A DNA stretch of 62,400 bases. Origin: a virus. Made by a program: the position numbers and the translations under genes. This document shows, one piece after another, positions 13,043 through 20,504 of this stretch. Location: the IMG/VR virus record IMGVR_UViG_3300009071_000009, positions 1-62,400 of that record. The stretch is one strand, 5' to 3'. Every line of letters starts with the position of its first letter. Within the stretch, counting starts at the first letter, position 1. A model generated the notes under the pieces. That model had not been told where the DNA came from and searched no databases. It saw only the letters and a program-made list of their open reading frames with translations.

Positions 13043-13387
13043 ATGGAAAATGAATTCGATTCAAATGGATATGGAATTTTAATTCGTACTGAAGATTCAG
13101 ATGATTTAGCTGTTTTAGCTGATGCCAGGCCTCCAGGGCAGGACATTCTTAATCCTGCAGTTACTGCAATCAAAGATATGTTTTGGAGGAAGTTTGGAAA
13201 AATATGGATAGACGATAATCCTCTTCCCTATCACGTTACGATAGATGAAGGCATACCAACACCAGATGGCAGAGAAATAAACGAATACTTTAGTAGTGAT
13301 AGTATTACTTTGTGGGAATATCGAAGTAATAAATGGTTAACTTTTCATATTACGCAAGTCGCAGGAACAAAAACAGGTAGTAAGTAA
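13043..13387 (+). CDS. Hypothetical late protein, 114 aa
   Basis: I chose ATG 13043 because GGAGAAAA is just before it and the late promoter lies at 13011. A frame opening at 13019 with GTG would start within the expected promoter-proximal leader. The product is acidic, soluble and without known domains (LILRTED-like start, VTIDEGIPTPDGREINEYF). The stop overlaps the next gene (TAATG). Confidence 0.65.
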   Translation: MENEFDSNGYGILIRTEDSDDLAVLADARPPGQDILNPAVTAIKDMFWRKFGKIWIDDNPLPYHVTIDEGIPTPDGREINEYFSSDSITLWEYRSNKWLTFHITQVAGTKTGSK

Positions 13388-13563
13388 TGAATATAGCAAT
13401 ACCTTTTTTAATTTGGATATCAATGCTAGCATGCTGGCTTGTTGGTCGGCGATCAACTCAAGAGGAAGTAATTGAAGCAACTATCGATACTTTAATTCAA
13501 AAGGGGTATTTGAAGGCTAGCGTTGATGAAGATGGTGAAATTATTTTAGAAAAAATTAAATAA
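13387..13563 (+). CDS. Small single-pass membrane protein, 58 aa
   Basis: The ATG overlaps the preceding TAA. Residues 3-20 (IAIPFLIWISMLACWLVG) form one membrane segment, followed by RR and a cytoplasmic tail (TQEEVIEATIDTLIQKGYLKASVDEDGEIILEKIK). The topology is N-out/C-in by the positive-inside rule. Possible roles include a lysis accessory or host-membrane factor; unknown. It is too short for many gene finders, but its coupling to the upstream gene supports it. Confidence 0.62.
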   Translation: MNIAIPFLIWISMLACWLVGRRSTQEEVIEATIDTLIQKGYLKASVDEDGEIILEKIK

Positions 13564-13567
13564 ATGG

Positions 13568-13596
13568 TTTACTTTTGATTTAAACTATGGTAGAAT
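13568..13596 (+). promoter_or_regulatory. Extended -10 promoter
   Basis: TTTACT (13568-13573), 17-nt spacer, TATGGTAGAAT ending at 13596, upstream of the 13625 gene. Confidence 0.7.
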
Positions 13597-13624
13597 ATAC
13601 TATATTTAATGATGGAGGAAGCCA

Positions 13625-14098
13625 ATGGCTATTCGTAAAAAGCGTAAACCAATGTCACCGGAACAGCGTGCTGCAGCGGGCGAAAGATTAAAAAAAGCTC
13701 GTGAAAAACGCATGAAGGAAAATCCACCTCAGTATAAAAACATTGCTTCTGGCGTTCTTGAACGTTCTGAAGATGATCCATTTTATTTCCGTAAAATTCA
13801 AGAGTGGATTAAAGTTCAAAAAGAAGAATTATCTATCGCTCGTAGCATGCTTCGTAGAAAAGAAAAAGGAGCAGAAGGTAAGGTAGCTAATCACCAAGCT
13901 TACATTCGTAATCTTGAAACATTTCTAAGAACTGGTACTTACCAAGATATGTTTTATGGAGAGCAACAGCAGAATAAGATTAGGTACGTCTGCCACACTC
14001 CAGCCTATGACAAGGATGGAAACCAAAAATATTCATATGGTGTCTTCTATCCTAGTCTAGGAGTTACCTACACAGGTCTAGAGGAAGAAGATGGTTGA
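13625..14098 (+). CDS. Basic conserved phage protein upstream of gp33, 157 aa
   Basis: Residues 1-35 are very basic (RKKRKPMSPEQRAAAGERLKKAREKRMKE), like a nucleic-acid-binding tail. The middle is helical (RKIQEWIKVQKEELSIARSMLRRKEKG). The end carries IRYVCHTPAYDKDGNQKYSYGVFYP. I recognise it as conserved next to gp33 and gp32 in T4-like marine phages, but not as gp59. Its own promoter and GGAGGAAG site precede it, and it overlaps gp33 by 8 bases. A role in replication or late transcription is inferred from context. Confidence 0.75.
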   Translation: MAIRKKRKPMSPEQRAAAGERLKKAREKRMKENPPQYKNIASGVLERSEDDPFYFRKIQEWIKVQKEELSIARSMLRRKEKGAEGKVANHQAYIRNLETFLRTGTYQDMFYGEQQQNKIRYVCHTPAYDKDGNQKYSYGVFYPSLGVTYTGLEEEDG

Positions 14099-14324
14099 AG
14101 TAGAATTTATGAATAAATCAAAATTTAGTAAAATAGTAGAAAAGCAGGTTATGGACAAAAAACTCGACTACATTGAAGCTGTAGTCGAGGCCTGCAAAGC
14201 AACAAACATCGATCCAGAAGATGTAAAGAAATTCATCTCTCCTGTTATCAAGGAGAAGATTGAAGCAGAGGCAATGCGATTAAACTATTTGCCTCGACAA
14301 AATGAACTATTGTTTTTTGAATAA
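14091..14324 (+). CDS. 33: Late-promoter transcription accessory protein, gp33-like
   Basis: The 77-residue protein contains KQVMDKKLDYIEAVVEACKATNIDPEDVKKFISPVIKEKIEAEAMRLNYL. This segment is characteristic of the gp33 family, which in T4 binds the RNA-polymerase beta flap and couples the sliding clamp to late transcription. It sits directly before gp32, as in other T4-like marine phages. The many TATAAATA sites in this window are the expected targets. An internal Met7 is an alternative start, but 14091 has the GAGGAAGAAG site. Confidence 0.82.
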   Translation: MVEVEFMNKSKFSKIVEKQVMDKKLDYIEAVVEACKATNIDPEDVKKFISPVIKEKIEAEAMRLNYLPRQNELLFFE

Positions 14325-14331
14325 ATAGTCA

Positions 14332-14360
14332 TGTACATTTCAGAAAATATAGTGTATAAT
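14332..14360 (+). promoter_or_regulatory. gp32 promoter
   Basis: TGTACA (14332-14337), 17-nt spacer, TGTATAAT ending at 14360, 37 bases before the gp32 ATG. The -10 is a perfect TATAAT, unlike the TAGTAT form of the other five sites, suggesting a stronger or differently timed promoter. Confidence 0.75.
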
Positions 14361-14397
14361 ATTTCAGTAACATTTCAGACATACGGAGAATACAATA

Positions 14398-15315
14398 ATG
14401 TCTTTTGCAAACCTTAAACGTAATAAAAATAAAATTGACCAGTTGGTAGCAGCAGCGGAAGCAACTGGTGGCGGAAATTCAAATAACAAGTATGAAGATA
14501 CTCGTTTTTGGAAACCTACTGTAGACAAAGCCAATAATGGCTACGCTGTAATTCGATTTTTACCAGCAGCTGAAGGTAATGACTTGCCGTGGAATCGCTA
14601 TTGGGACCACGGGTTTAAGGGCCCAACAGGTCGTTGGTATATCGAAAAATCACTTACTTCAATTGGACAAAACGATCCAGTCGGTGAATTAAACTCTCGC
14701 CTCTGGAACTCAGGTGTTGAGTCTGACAAACAAAAAGCCCGTAATCAAAAACGTCGGCTTCATTATGTATCAAACGTAATGGTTGTCAATGATCCAGCAA
14801 ATCCAGACAATGAAGGTAAAGTGTTCCTTTATCAGTATGGTAAAAAAATCTTTGATAAACTAATGGATGCTATGCAACCTGAGTTTGCTGATGAAGAACC
14901 AGTTAACCCATTCGATTTTTGGAATGGTGCGAACTTTAAGCTCAAAATTCGTGATGTTGAAGGTTATCGTAATTATGATAAGTCTGAGTTCTCTGCTTCT
15001 AGCGCATTAAATGACAGTGATGCAGAGCTTGAAAAAATTTATAATGGACTTTATGATTTACGTGAATTTGCTGACGCAGCTCAGTATAAATCTTATGACG
15101 AGCTTAAAGCAAAGTTGATGAGTGTCCTTGGTGAAGAAGCAAATGCTGGCGCATTAAAGATTGATGATGAAATCAAGTTAGGCAATGAAACTCCAGCGCC
15201 TACTATGAAAGAAACAGCACCATCAACTATTGAAGAGACTATCTCATCTAATGATGATGAAGATGATCTCATGGCTCATTTTTCTCAGCTTCTGGATGAC
15301 GACGAAGCTGCTTAA
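14398..15315 (+). CDS. 32: Single-stranded DNA-binding protein gp32
   Basis: At 305 residues it matches T4 gp32 in length and architecture. There is a basic N-terminal motif (LKRNKNK), a central OB fold with FWKPTVDKANNGYAVIRFLPAAEG and PWNRYWDHGFKGPTGRWYIEKSLTSIG, and an acidic, flexible C-terminal tail ending DDDEAA. No Cys is present, so the zinc site of T4 gp32 is absent. It coats ssDNA during replication and recombination. It has its own promoter and CGGAG ribosome-binding site. It converges on the minus-strand tape-measure gene with a 4-base overlap. Confidence 0.95.
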   Translation: MSFANLKRNKNKIDQLVAAAEATGGGNSNNKYEDTRFWKPTVDKANNGYAVIRFLPAAEGNDLPWNRYWDHGFKGPTGRWYIEKSLTSIGQNDPVGELNSRLWNSGVESDKQKARNQKRRLHYVSNVMVVNDPANPDNEGKVFLYQYGKKIFDKLMDAMQPEFADEEPVNPFDFWNGANFKLKIRDVEGYRNYDKSEFSASSALNDSDAELEKIYNGLYDLREFADAAQYKSYDELKAKLMSVLGEEANAGALKIDDEIKLGNETPAPTMKETAPSTIEETISSNDDEDDLMAHFSQLLDDDEAA

Positions 15316-16955
15316 AATGGAACTGATGCCTCGGTGGTGAATGGCATCGCCGGGGCATTCATTACTGTAGTGTCATTGTTGTTAGTCACTCTAGCATCGT
15401 TCACTGCATTGACAACTTGATTTTGGAATGCATTTCCTAATGTAGTAAGTCTATCTCTTTGTGCTTGCATCATATCAGCTAATTCATTATTTCTTCTACT
15501 AATGTTAGAATCTCTTGATGCATTTCTTCTATTAATGCTTGCTTGCGCTGAAGCTCTAGATGAAGCATCGCCAACGCCAGCAGTAAATCCTTCAGTAATT
15601 ACTATTTCTTTATTAAATGGCCAAGGTAGTGTAATAGCTAGCTTTGGCATAGTAAACTGTAAATTCTCTGACAACATCAAATAAAGCTCATCTCCAATAT
15701 TAGCAACAAATGTTGTTAGTCTTTCGAATGCATTTTTAATACCGGTGACTATCTTAGTAATTTGTATTTCAAAGTCAGCTACAATAATATCTTTCATTAA
15801 TATAAAGTTATCAGCAACAAAACCAACTACACCTTTTATTCCAGCCCATAATGGATCAACTAAATCAGTAAAGCTAAATCCACGTAAGATTTCAGCCATG
15901 TTGTCCATTCCAAATTTTTCAAGTAACCAAGCTGGAACAGTAAAGAATAATAAGTCAAAGGCTTCAGTAATGCCTTTAATGACACCAATTACACCTCCTT
16001 CAACACCTGCTAATAATTTTTGGCCAAATGTGTCTCCGTCTTCTCCACTATTAAATCCTTCATAAAATCCTTGTACAAAATCAATTACAGTTAATACGAT
16101 TTGAGTAAATGGCCTTAGAGCAGTTTTCATAATAAATTCTAAAGGTTTTAAAGCTGGCTTTAAGATATTGAATATAGATCCAATGACACCAAGTATGCCT
16201 TTTCCAGCAACGCCAGTACCTCCATCTGGAAAATTACCAATAATGTTCATAACACCTTCTGTAAAGGTTTGTATACTCTGCATTTTTGGAAATTCTACAG
16301 TAATCTTTGGTAGTTTTGGCATGTTAATATCTTGAACAGCACCAATAATTTTACCACTTATAGCATCTTTATATTGTATGGCTGGTAATTTTATTTTATA
16401 ATCTATAAAATCTTTTGCAGCATCAATTGCTTTACCAGCGCCGTCCATAAACCGCAGCGCTGGTAATTTTATTTTATAGTCTATAAACTCAGTTATAGCA
16501 TCTCCTGCAGCAGTTAGAAATCTTAGCTTAGGAATATCTGGCATTTCGATTTTTACTTTTGGTAAAGCATCAAATACATTTTTAAATCCTTTTAAAAAGC
16601 TTTTAATGTTTGTTACTACGCTAGGTAGTTTAAGAGCTTTTAGTGCTGCATCTAATCCAGTTAATGATGCCAATCCTCCTAAAGCTAAAGGTCCTAACAT
16701 ACCTCTTAACATACCAGGAAGACCTCCTAGCATTCCACCACCGCCGCCGCTTGAGCTTCTAGAATTGTTATTATTAAAGTTAACTTTAGTTTGCTTTTGA
16801 GCTTCCCTCATCATTTCTAGTTCTTTTAATCGTTGCCGATCTTCTAACTGAAATCTTTTTGCAAATAAATCATACAACTGATCAATCACGGTTTCCGTGT
16901 TTTCTTGGCTTTTTCTAGTTGCTGTAATTTCTTTAGTTAAGGATTCTAAGCTCAT
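15312..16955 (-). CDS. Putative tail tape-measure / hub protein (gp29 position)
   Basis: I place the start at ATG 16955 (SLESLTKEITATRK): the frame further upstream overlaps a better small gene (16964-17134). The N-terminus is a coiled coil, followed by a Gly/Leu-rich segment (GGLPGMLRGMLGPLALGGLASL) and a 26-residue repeat ending FIDYKIKLPA. Long hydrophobic helices follow (around GVIGVIKGITEAFDLLFFTVPAWLLEKFGM), then an Asn-rich C-terminus. The 547-residue length, the membrane-like helices and the place next to gp51 and gp26 genes fit a tape measure that sets tail length. Sequence proof of homology to gp29 is not available to me. Confidence 0.65.
   Translation of the reverse strand: MSLESLTKEITATRKSQENTETVIDQLYDLFAKRFQLEDRQRLKELEMMREAQKQTKVNFNNNNSRSSSGGGGGMLGGLPGMLRGMLGPLALGGLASLTGLDAALKALKLPSVVTNIKSFLKGFKNVFDALPKVKIEMPDIPKLRFLTAAGDAITEFIDYKIKLPALRFMDGAGKAIDAAKDFIDYKIKLPAIQYKDAISGKIIGAVQDINMPKLPKITVEFPKMQSIQTFTEGVMNIIGNFPDGGTGVAGKGILGVIGSIFNILKPALKPLEFIMKTALRPFTQIVLTVIDFVQGFYEGFNSGEDGDTFGQKLLAGVEGGVIGVIKGITEAFDLLFFTVPAWLLEKFGMDNMAEILRGFSFTDLVDPLWAGIKGVVGFVADNFILMKDIIVADFEIQITKIVTGIKNAFERLTTFVANIGDELYLMLSENLQFTMPKLAITLPWPFNKEIVITEGFTAGVGDASSRASAQASINRRNASRDSNISRRNNELADMMQAQRDRLTTLGNAFQNQVVNAVNDARVTNNNDTTVMNAPAMPFTTEASVPF
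16381..16490 (-). repeat. Internal 78-bp-period repeat in the tape-measure-like gene
   Basis: GCTGGTAATTTTATTTTATA occurs at 16381 and 16459 (plus-strand view). It encodes the repeated FIDYKIKLPA blocks of a 26-residue unit seen two to three times in the protein. Confidence 0.75.
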
Positions 16956-16963
16956 AATGGTTT

Positions 16964-17134
16964 CTATCTTTTTCGTTGTTGCTGTTGTCTTTGTCTTTCT
17001 TCTTCGTCTCTCAAATGTTCCATTAACATAGTTAGGTATACTTCTCTCTCCCACGGCATCATCATTTCTATTTCTGACAAACTATAGTTATGGTGTTGCA
17101 TTAATTGAAAATTAATCTTATAATAATTCACCAT
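16964..17134 (-). CDS. Small baseplate-hub assembly protein, gp51-like, 56 aa
   Basis: The frame between the tape-measure-like gene and gp26 encodes VNYYKINFQLMQHHNYSLSEIEMMMPWEREVYL followed by a Gln/Arg-rich tail (EEERQRQQQQRKR). The motif SxxEIxxMMPWERE(V/I)Y is, to my knowledge, typical of the tiny gp51-like hub assembly genes of T4-like phages. It starts at ATG 17134, with GTG 17131 as an alternative, and ends 8 bases before the ATG of the next gene. It is below the size many gene callers accept. Confidence 0.7.
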   Translation of the reverse strand: MVNYYKINFQLMQHHNYSLSEIEMMMPWEREVYLTMLMEHLRDEEERQRQQQQRKR

Positions 17135-17154
17135 CCTATCGTGAGAGAGGCATA

Positions 17155-17859
17155 TTACAAAAAATCTTGCATTCCTTTTAGTACAGTTGTTTTTTCTTCT
17201 TTACAGCCAGAGCATTCATAAGTCAATGTATGAGATACAGAAGGCATAGCTTCTACAAAATCTCTTAAGAGTGCAAATTGTTTAGAGTCTAATGATTCTA
17301 AAAAGTCTAGTCTTTCTTGTAAAGGCTCTTCACTAAATTTAATCACTTCATTTTCTGTAATTACTTCATCAATACACTCAACCAGAACTCTAAATGTTTG
17401 GTCTGTTGGAGTCATATCATCAAGGTCAGCCGCAATCATGTCTAAGTATTTTGGCCATTTAAGAGATACTGAAATATCATTTGTAATTTCTATATTTTTG
17501 TCTACATCTGGCATATTTACAAGAATTTGATCTAGTGGTACTTCCACTGAGGTTGCAGTATTACACTCTTTGCATACCGCATTAACTGTACTATTTTCTC
17601 CTACAGATTTTGATCTAATTTGAATAAATGCATATTCAATATCAAATGTAGTTAAGTTAGTATAAGAAATATCTTCTTGGATACATGCCTTTAGTGTATC
17701 AACAATAGCTGTCATTGATGCTTTTGTATCTCCACTTTCGGCTGCCAACATAAGAACCTTTTCTTCTTTCACTAAGTAAGGTCTAAATCTTACTGTTTCT
17801 TGTGTAGAAGGTATAATCAATTCATACTTTGGACTTTCATTCAACTTAGGTAGTGCCAT
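17155..17859 (-). CDS. 26: Baseplate hub subunit gp26-like with CxxC zinc motifs
   Basis: The protein has 234 residues. It starts ALPKLNESPKYELIIPSTQETVRFRPYLVKEEKVLMLA and carries two CxxC pairs (VCKECN near residue 97 and YECSGCKEE near 220) that could bind zinc. This matches the T4-like gp26 family (FRPFLVKEEK motif), which in T4 acts in building the central hub. It is followed by gp51-like and tape-measure genes and preceded by the tail-tube-family gene, all on the minus strand with very short gaps. Confidence 0.82.
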   Translation of the reverse strand: MALPKLNESPKYELIIPSTQETVRFRPYLVKEEKVLMLAAESGDTKASMTAIVDTLKACIQEDISYTNLTTFDIEYAFIQIRSKSVGENSTVNAVCKECNTATSVEVPLDQILVNMPDVDKNIEITNDISVSLKWPKYLDMIAADLDDMTPTDQTFRVLVECIDEVITENEVIKFSEEPLQERLDFLESLDSKQFALLRDFVEAMPSVSHTLTYECSGCKEEKTTVLKGMQDFL

Positions 17860-17861
17860 TA

Positions 17862-18386
17862 TTATCTCCAGTCTGTAAAGGCCAGCTGTACATTCACCTG
17901 TACTAATCCGTCCTGATCGTTATTTAATTCAATTACGTTTACGGTTGTCGGAAACGCTTCCGATAAAACGCAGGTGTAAACCTCTCTGCCTTGGTGGTCT
18001 AATTGCTGTATAGTCACTTCTCTAGCATATTCATTTTTATATTTTACTTCATATACATTTCTTGAAATAATTTTATCTTGCCATCCATCCCAATATCTTT
18101 TAATGCTATAATCATTATTGTCATAAAAAGTTAATGACACATCATCTACAATATAACCATATGGCATTTTTTCTGATTTCATGCCATACATTCTTTCATT
18201 AGTCGTTATCTGTCTTCCTGGTAGCTGAGCCGCATTACACATTAAGTCTAAAGTTTTAGAATCTCTTTCTGCAAAAGGATCAGCAATGCCTAAAGAACTT
18301 GCATTTGGTAAATAGATTCTCCAAAGGTTGGGTCTTGCTAATCCTCTGCCCTTCCCAATTGCGGCTTTAAATTCTTCTATTTTCAT
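17862..18386 (-). CDS. T4 gp19/gp54-family tail-tube protein (probable tube initiator)
   Basis: The 174-residue protein has the tail-tube fold signatures: RPNLWRIYLPN at the N-terminus, CNAAQLPGRQITTNERMYG, MPYGYIVDDVSLTFYDNND, RYWDGWQDKI and EAFPTTVNVIEL. The position among hub genes rather than next to the sheath gene suggests gp54 (baseplate tail-tube initiator), a gp19 homologue, but a second tube protein is possible. It overlaps the upstream gene by 4 bases (ATGA). Confidence 0.8.
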   Translation of the reverse strand: MKIEEFKAAIGKGRGLARPNLWRIYLPNASSLGIADPFAERDSKTLDLMCNAAQLPGRQITTNERMYGMKSEKMPYGYIVDDVSLTFYDNNDYSIKRYWDGWQDKIISRNVYEVKYKNEYAREVTIQQLDHQGREVYTCVLSEAFPTTVNVIELNNDQDGLVQVNVQLAFTDWR

Positions 18387-18970
18387 CTAATCATTTTCCT
18401 TGAATCGCGGTACACTTCTGTTTTACTTGCTTTTTGGAAGTCGGCTGTTGGTAAGAATGAAGCAATCTCCCATTCAGGAGGAGGAACAAATGCAAATCTA
18501 CTACGTACATTAGAATTTAAATAATGTTTAAAGCAAGGTGCAAAATGTTTCATTGATGACGTTTTTTGTAACATAGCATAATTAATATTAAATCGAGTTG
18601 ACTCATCATATGACATATTGTTAGTGTTATCTAAAAGACGATCAAGAAACTTTGCTCTTAATAGAGGTGGCAAATAATGTAGGTTAAGACCATAAAATCC
18701 ACCAGGAGCTGGCTTTACTACAATTACGAGGGGAAACGAATCATAATATGGTAATGTTTCTTTGTGCTTAGGATCATAGAAAAACATAAACATACCACCT
18801 ACGATTTGTCTAGGTTTAAGCTCTAATGGATCTTGTTGCATGAGCTTTGATCGTGATGGAGCTCTAAGGCGTTGCGCCTTTTGTCGAAACCAGTTAATCG
18901 ACTGACGAGTTCTAGGCTGAATGCCTGCTCTAAATGCATCTAATTCGAGTTGTCTAAATAAATTTGCCAT
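18383..18970 (-). CDS. Conserved T4-like morphogenesis protein next to gp4 (possibly gp2)
   Basis: The protein has 195 residues with a basic N-terminus (NLFRQLELDAFRAGIQPRTRQSINWFRQKAQRL). A central GGMFMFFYDPKHKETLPYYDSFPLVIVVKPAPGGFYGLNLHYLPPLLRAKF block follows, which I recognise as conserved in T4-like phages. In T4 the gene next to gp4 is gp2, the protein that protects DNA ends in the head, so gp2 is a reasonable guess, but I cannot verify it. A minus-strand TATAAATA lies only 5 bases before its ATG. Confidence 0.65.
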   Translation of the reverse strand: MANLFRQLELDAFRAGIQPRTRQSINWFRQKAQRLRAPSRSKLMQQDPLELKPRQIVGGMFMFFYDPKHKETLPYYDSFPLVIVVKPAPGGFYGLNLHYLPPLLRAKFLDRLLDNTNNMSYDESTRFNINYAMLQKTSSMKHFAPCFKHYLNSNVRSRFAFVPPPEWEIASFLPTADFQKASKTEVYRDSRKMIR

Positions 18971-18975
18971 GTTAG

Positions 18976-18983
18976 TATTTATA
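18976..18983 (-). promoter_or_regulatory. Minus-strand TATAAATA directly before a start codon
   Basis: Exact late-promoter octamer on the minus strand with the ATG at 18970 only 5 bases downstream. If active, transcription would start at or within the start codon, giving a leaderless mRNA. Otherwise the match is fortuitous. Confidence 0.45.
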
Positions 18984-18994
18984 ATCGAAAATAG

Positions 18995-19492
18995 TCATTT
19001 CTTCTTCTTTCTTACTGGTCCTAGTGGTTTGATTTTTTTCAGAGGTTTCAGTGGTTTAGGTTTTATTCCCATTTTTTCTAAATGTTTTTCTGTCCATATT
19101 TGAAATTGCCATCCTCTATCTTTAGCAAATTCACCTGCCGCTTTCCATTTATTTTGATTTTTCACATATTCTAAGCCTTCTGAAAGATATGCTTTAGTCT
19201 TTCTTCCTGGATAGATAGGAGGCTTAGTCTGCTTTTCAGGTTTTACTTCAACTAGCACAGTTTTGTTATTTGTGTATGTTATTTTTAAATCCATAAAATA
19301 TCGGTGATATCTTTTATCAACATCGTATAAGTATGGTATAACTATCTCTTCTGAGCTCCATGTCTTAATGTTAGAATTTTCATCACACCACTTAAAACAC
19401 CACTTTTCCCACATAGATCGATAGACTACATTAGAGCTATCTCCTCTATATTTCTTCTTATTTTTAACTGTGTATTTGCCTTTGTAGCTCAT
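18995..19492 (-). CDS. 4: Head completion protein gp4 (gp50)
   Basis: Starts with SYKGKYTVKNKKKYRGDSSNVVYRSMWEKWCFKWCD and contains FMDLKI and LVEVKPEKQTKPP, the conserved PD-(D/E)xK-like elements of gp4. The protein is needed to complete heads before tail joining in T4. A Lys/Pro-rich tail ends it. The internal Met at 19492 fits the family start; ATG at 19501 would add three residues and lies on the first base of the plus-strand late promoter. It is the first gene of the minus-strand hub operon. Confidence 0.85.
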   Translation of the reverse strand: MSYKGKYTVKNKKKYRGDSSNVVYRSMWEKWCFKWCDENSNIKTWSSEEIVIPYLYDVDKRYHRYFMDLKITYTNNKTVLVEVKPEKQTKPPIYPGRKTKAYLSEGLEYVKNQNKWKAAGEFAKDRGWQFQIWTEKHLEKMGIKPKPLKPLKKIKPLGPVRKKKK

Positions 19493-19500
19493 AGGATCCA

Positions 19501-19508
19501 TATAAATA
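19501..19508 (+). promoter_or_regulatory. T4-type late promoter (TATAAATA) for gp48 operon
   Basis: Exact octamer 34 bases before the gp48 ATG. It is divergent with a weaker minus-strand match (AATAAATA, 19531-19524) that could serve gp4. Confidence 0.78.
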
Positions 19509-19523
19509 CTGATAAGATTTTTC

Positions 19524-19531
19524 TATTTATT
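19524..19531 (-). promoter_or_regulatory. Possible divergent late promoter (AATAAATA) for gp4 operon
   Basis: Seven of eight bases match TATAAATA, reading away from gp48 and 23-32 bases upstream of the gp4 start. This is the only candidate I see for the minus-strand hub operon apart from 18976. Confidence 0.4.
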
Positions 19532-19541
19532 GGAAGTTTAC

Positions 19542-20504
19542 ATGGCTGAATTACAATTCCCTATCTCAGGACAAGACAAATACAAAGGTCGAATTAGATT
19601 TGACGTATGGAGAACCATTCCTCCTACAATAACACAAAGAGCTCAACGCGCGGTAACTGATGCATTAGCTACAGCAGATGCAGCATTAGGTGGAAGATCT
19701 ATACCACGATCATCTTTAGATCCTAACGATCCACGTGGCCCTCAACAGATTCCATCTTTAGATGATCCAAACGTAGGTATTGGCGCTAACTCATTTATTG
19801 GGAAAGCACAGGAACAAAGAACTGGTAACATGTGTAGCATTTATATGCCACAGTCAATACAAATTCAAGATGGTGTTCAAATTGAAAACGTAGATCTTGG
19901 AGTATTTGGATCTACACTTGAAGCTGGATTAAAAGCAGGCACTGCACCTCTTGAAGCGTTAGTTAATTCAACTGGAGCTACATTTAGTTCAATCGCTGAT
20001 TTTTTTAGGGGTAACTTAACACAAGACGCAGCTAGAGCAGCCGCAGCAAGACTTTCGGGGATGGTCAGTGACGGCGCTATTAGTGGAGCAGTTAGATCAG
20101 CCCTTCAAACTACACCAGCACCTAACACTAGAGCAATTTTTAAAGCCGTAAACATTAGAGAATTTTCTTTTCAATTTACAATGATTCCAAAGACTCAAAG
20201 AGAAGCTCAGGAAATTGTCAACATTATTAAATTTTTTAGAACTGAGCTATATCCGGAAACGATCAAAGCTGGAAACATTCCTGTAGCATATAAATTTCCA
20301 AATAAGTTTGCGATATCAATAGAATATGATGGCAAACTGGTAGCAACTCAGATCTTAAAATCATACTTACGTAATTTTCAAACTAACTATAACCCCTCTT
20401 CAATGGCATTCTTTGAAGATGGAAATTTCCAAGAGATTCAGATCGCGATGAGTTTCGTAGAATCCAGAACATTGGACAAAGACGATATTGCTGGAGGTTT
20501 CTAA
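19542..20504 (+). CDS. 48: Baseplate tail-tube cap gp48
   Basis: I chose ATG 19542 (AELQFPISGQDKYKGRI) because TTGGAAG is correctly spaced before it. The C-terminal half (FKAVNIREFSFQFTMIPKTQREAQEIVNIIKFFRTELYPE ... PNKFAISIEY) is the tail-tube-like fold of gp48. gp48 caps the baseplate hub and, with gp54, starts the tail tube. The N-terminal insertion with Pro/Arg-rich SIPRSSLDPNDPRGPQQIP is typical of marine T4-like versions. The stop overlaps the gp53 start (TAATG). Confidence 0.88.
   Translation: MAELQFPISGQDKYKGRIRFDVWRTIPPTITQRAQRAVTDALATADAALGGRSIPRSSLDPNDPRGPQQIPSLDDPNVGIGANSFIGKAQEQRTGNMCSIYMPQSIQIQDGVQIENVDLGVFGSTLEAGLKAGTAPLEALVNSTGATFSSIADFFRGNLTQDAARAAAARLSGMVSDGAISGAVRSALQTTPAPNTRAIFKAVNIREFSFQFTMIPKTQREAQEIVNIIKFFRTELYPETIKAGNIPVAYKFPNKFAISIEYDGKLVATQILKSYLRNFQTNYNPSSMAFFEDGNFQEIQIAMSFVESRTLDKDDIAGGF

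Noticed and set aside
15325-15348. Hairpin GATGCC/GGCATC between gp32 and the tape-measure gene as a terminator
   Set aside because: No T-run follows on the plus strand, and on the minus strand the run is short and distant. It also lies within coding sequence.
16956-17054. Longer N-terminus (GTG 17054) for the tape-measure-like protein
   Set aside because: The extra residues are low-complexity Arg/Thr/Lys read out of frame from the better-supported gp51-like gene.
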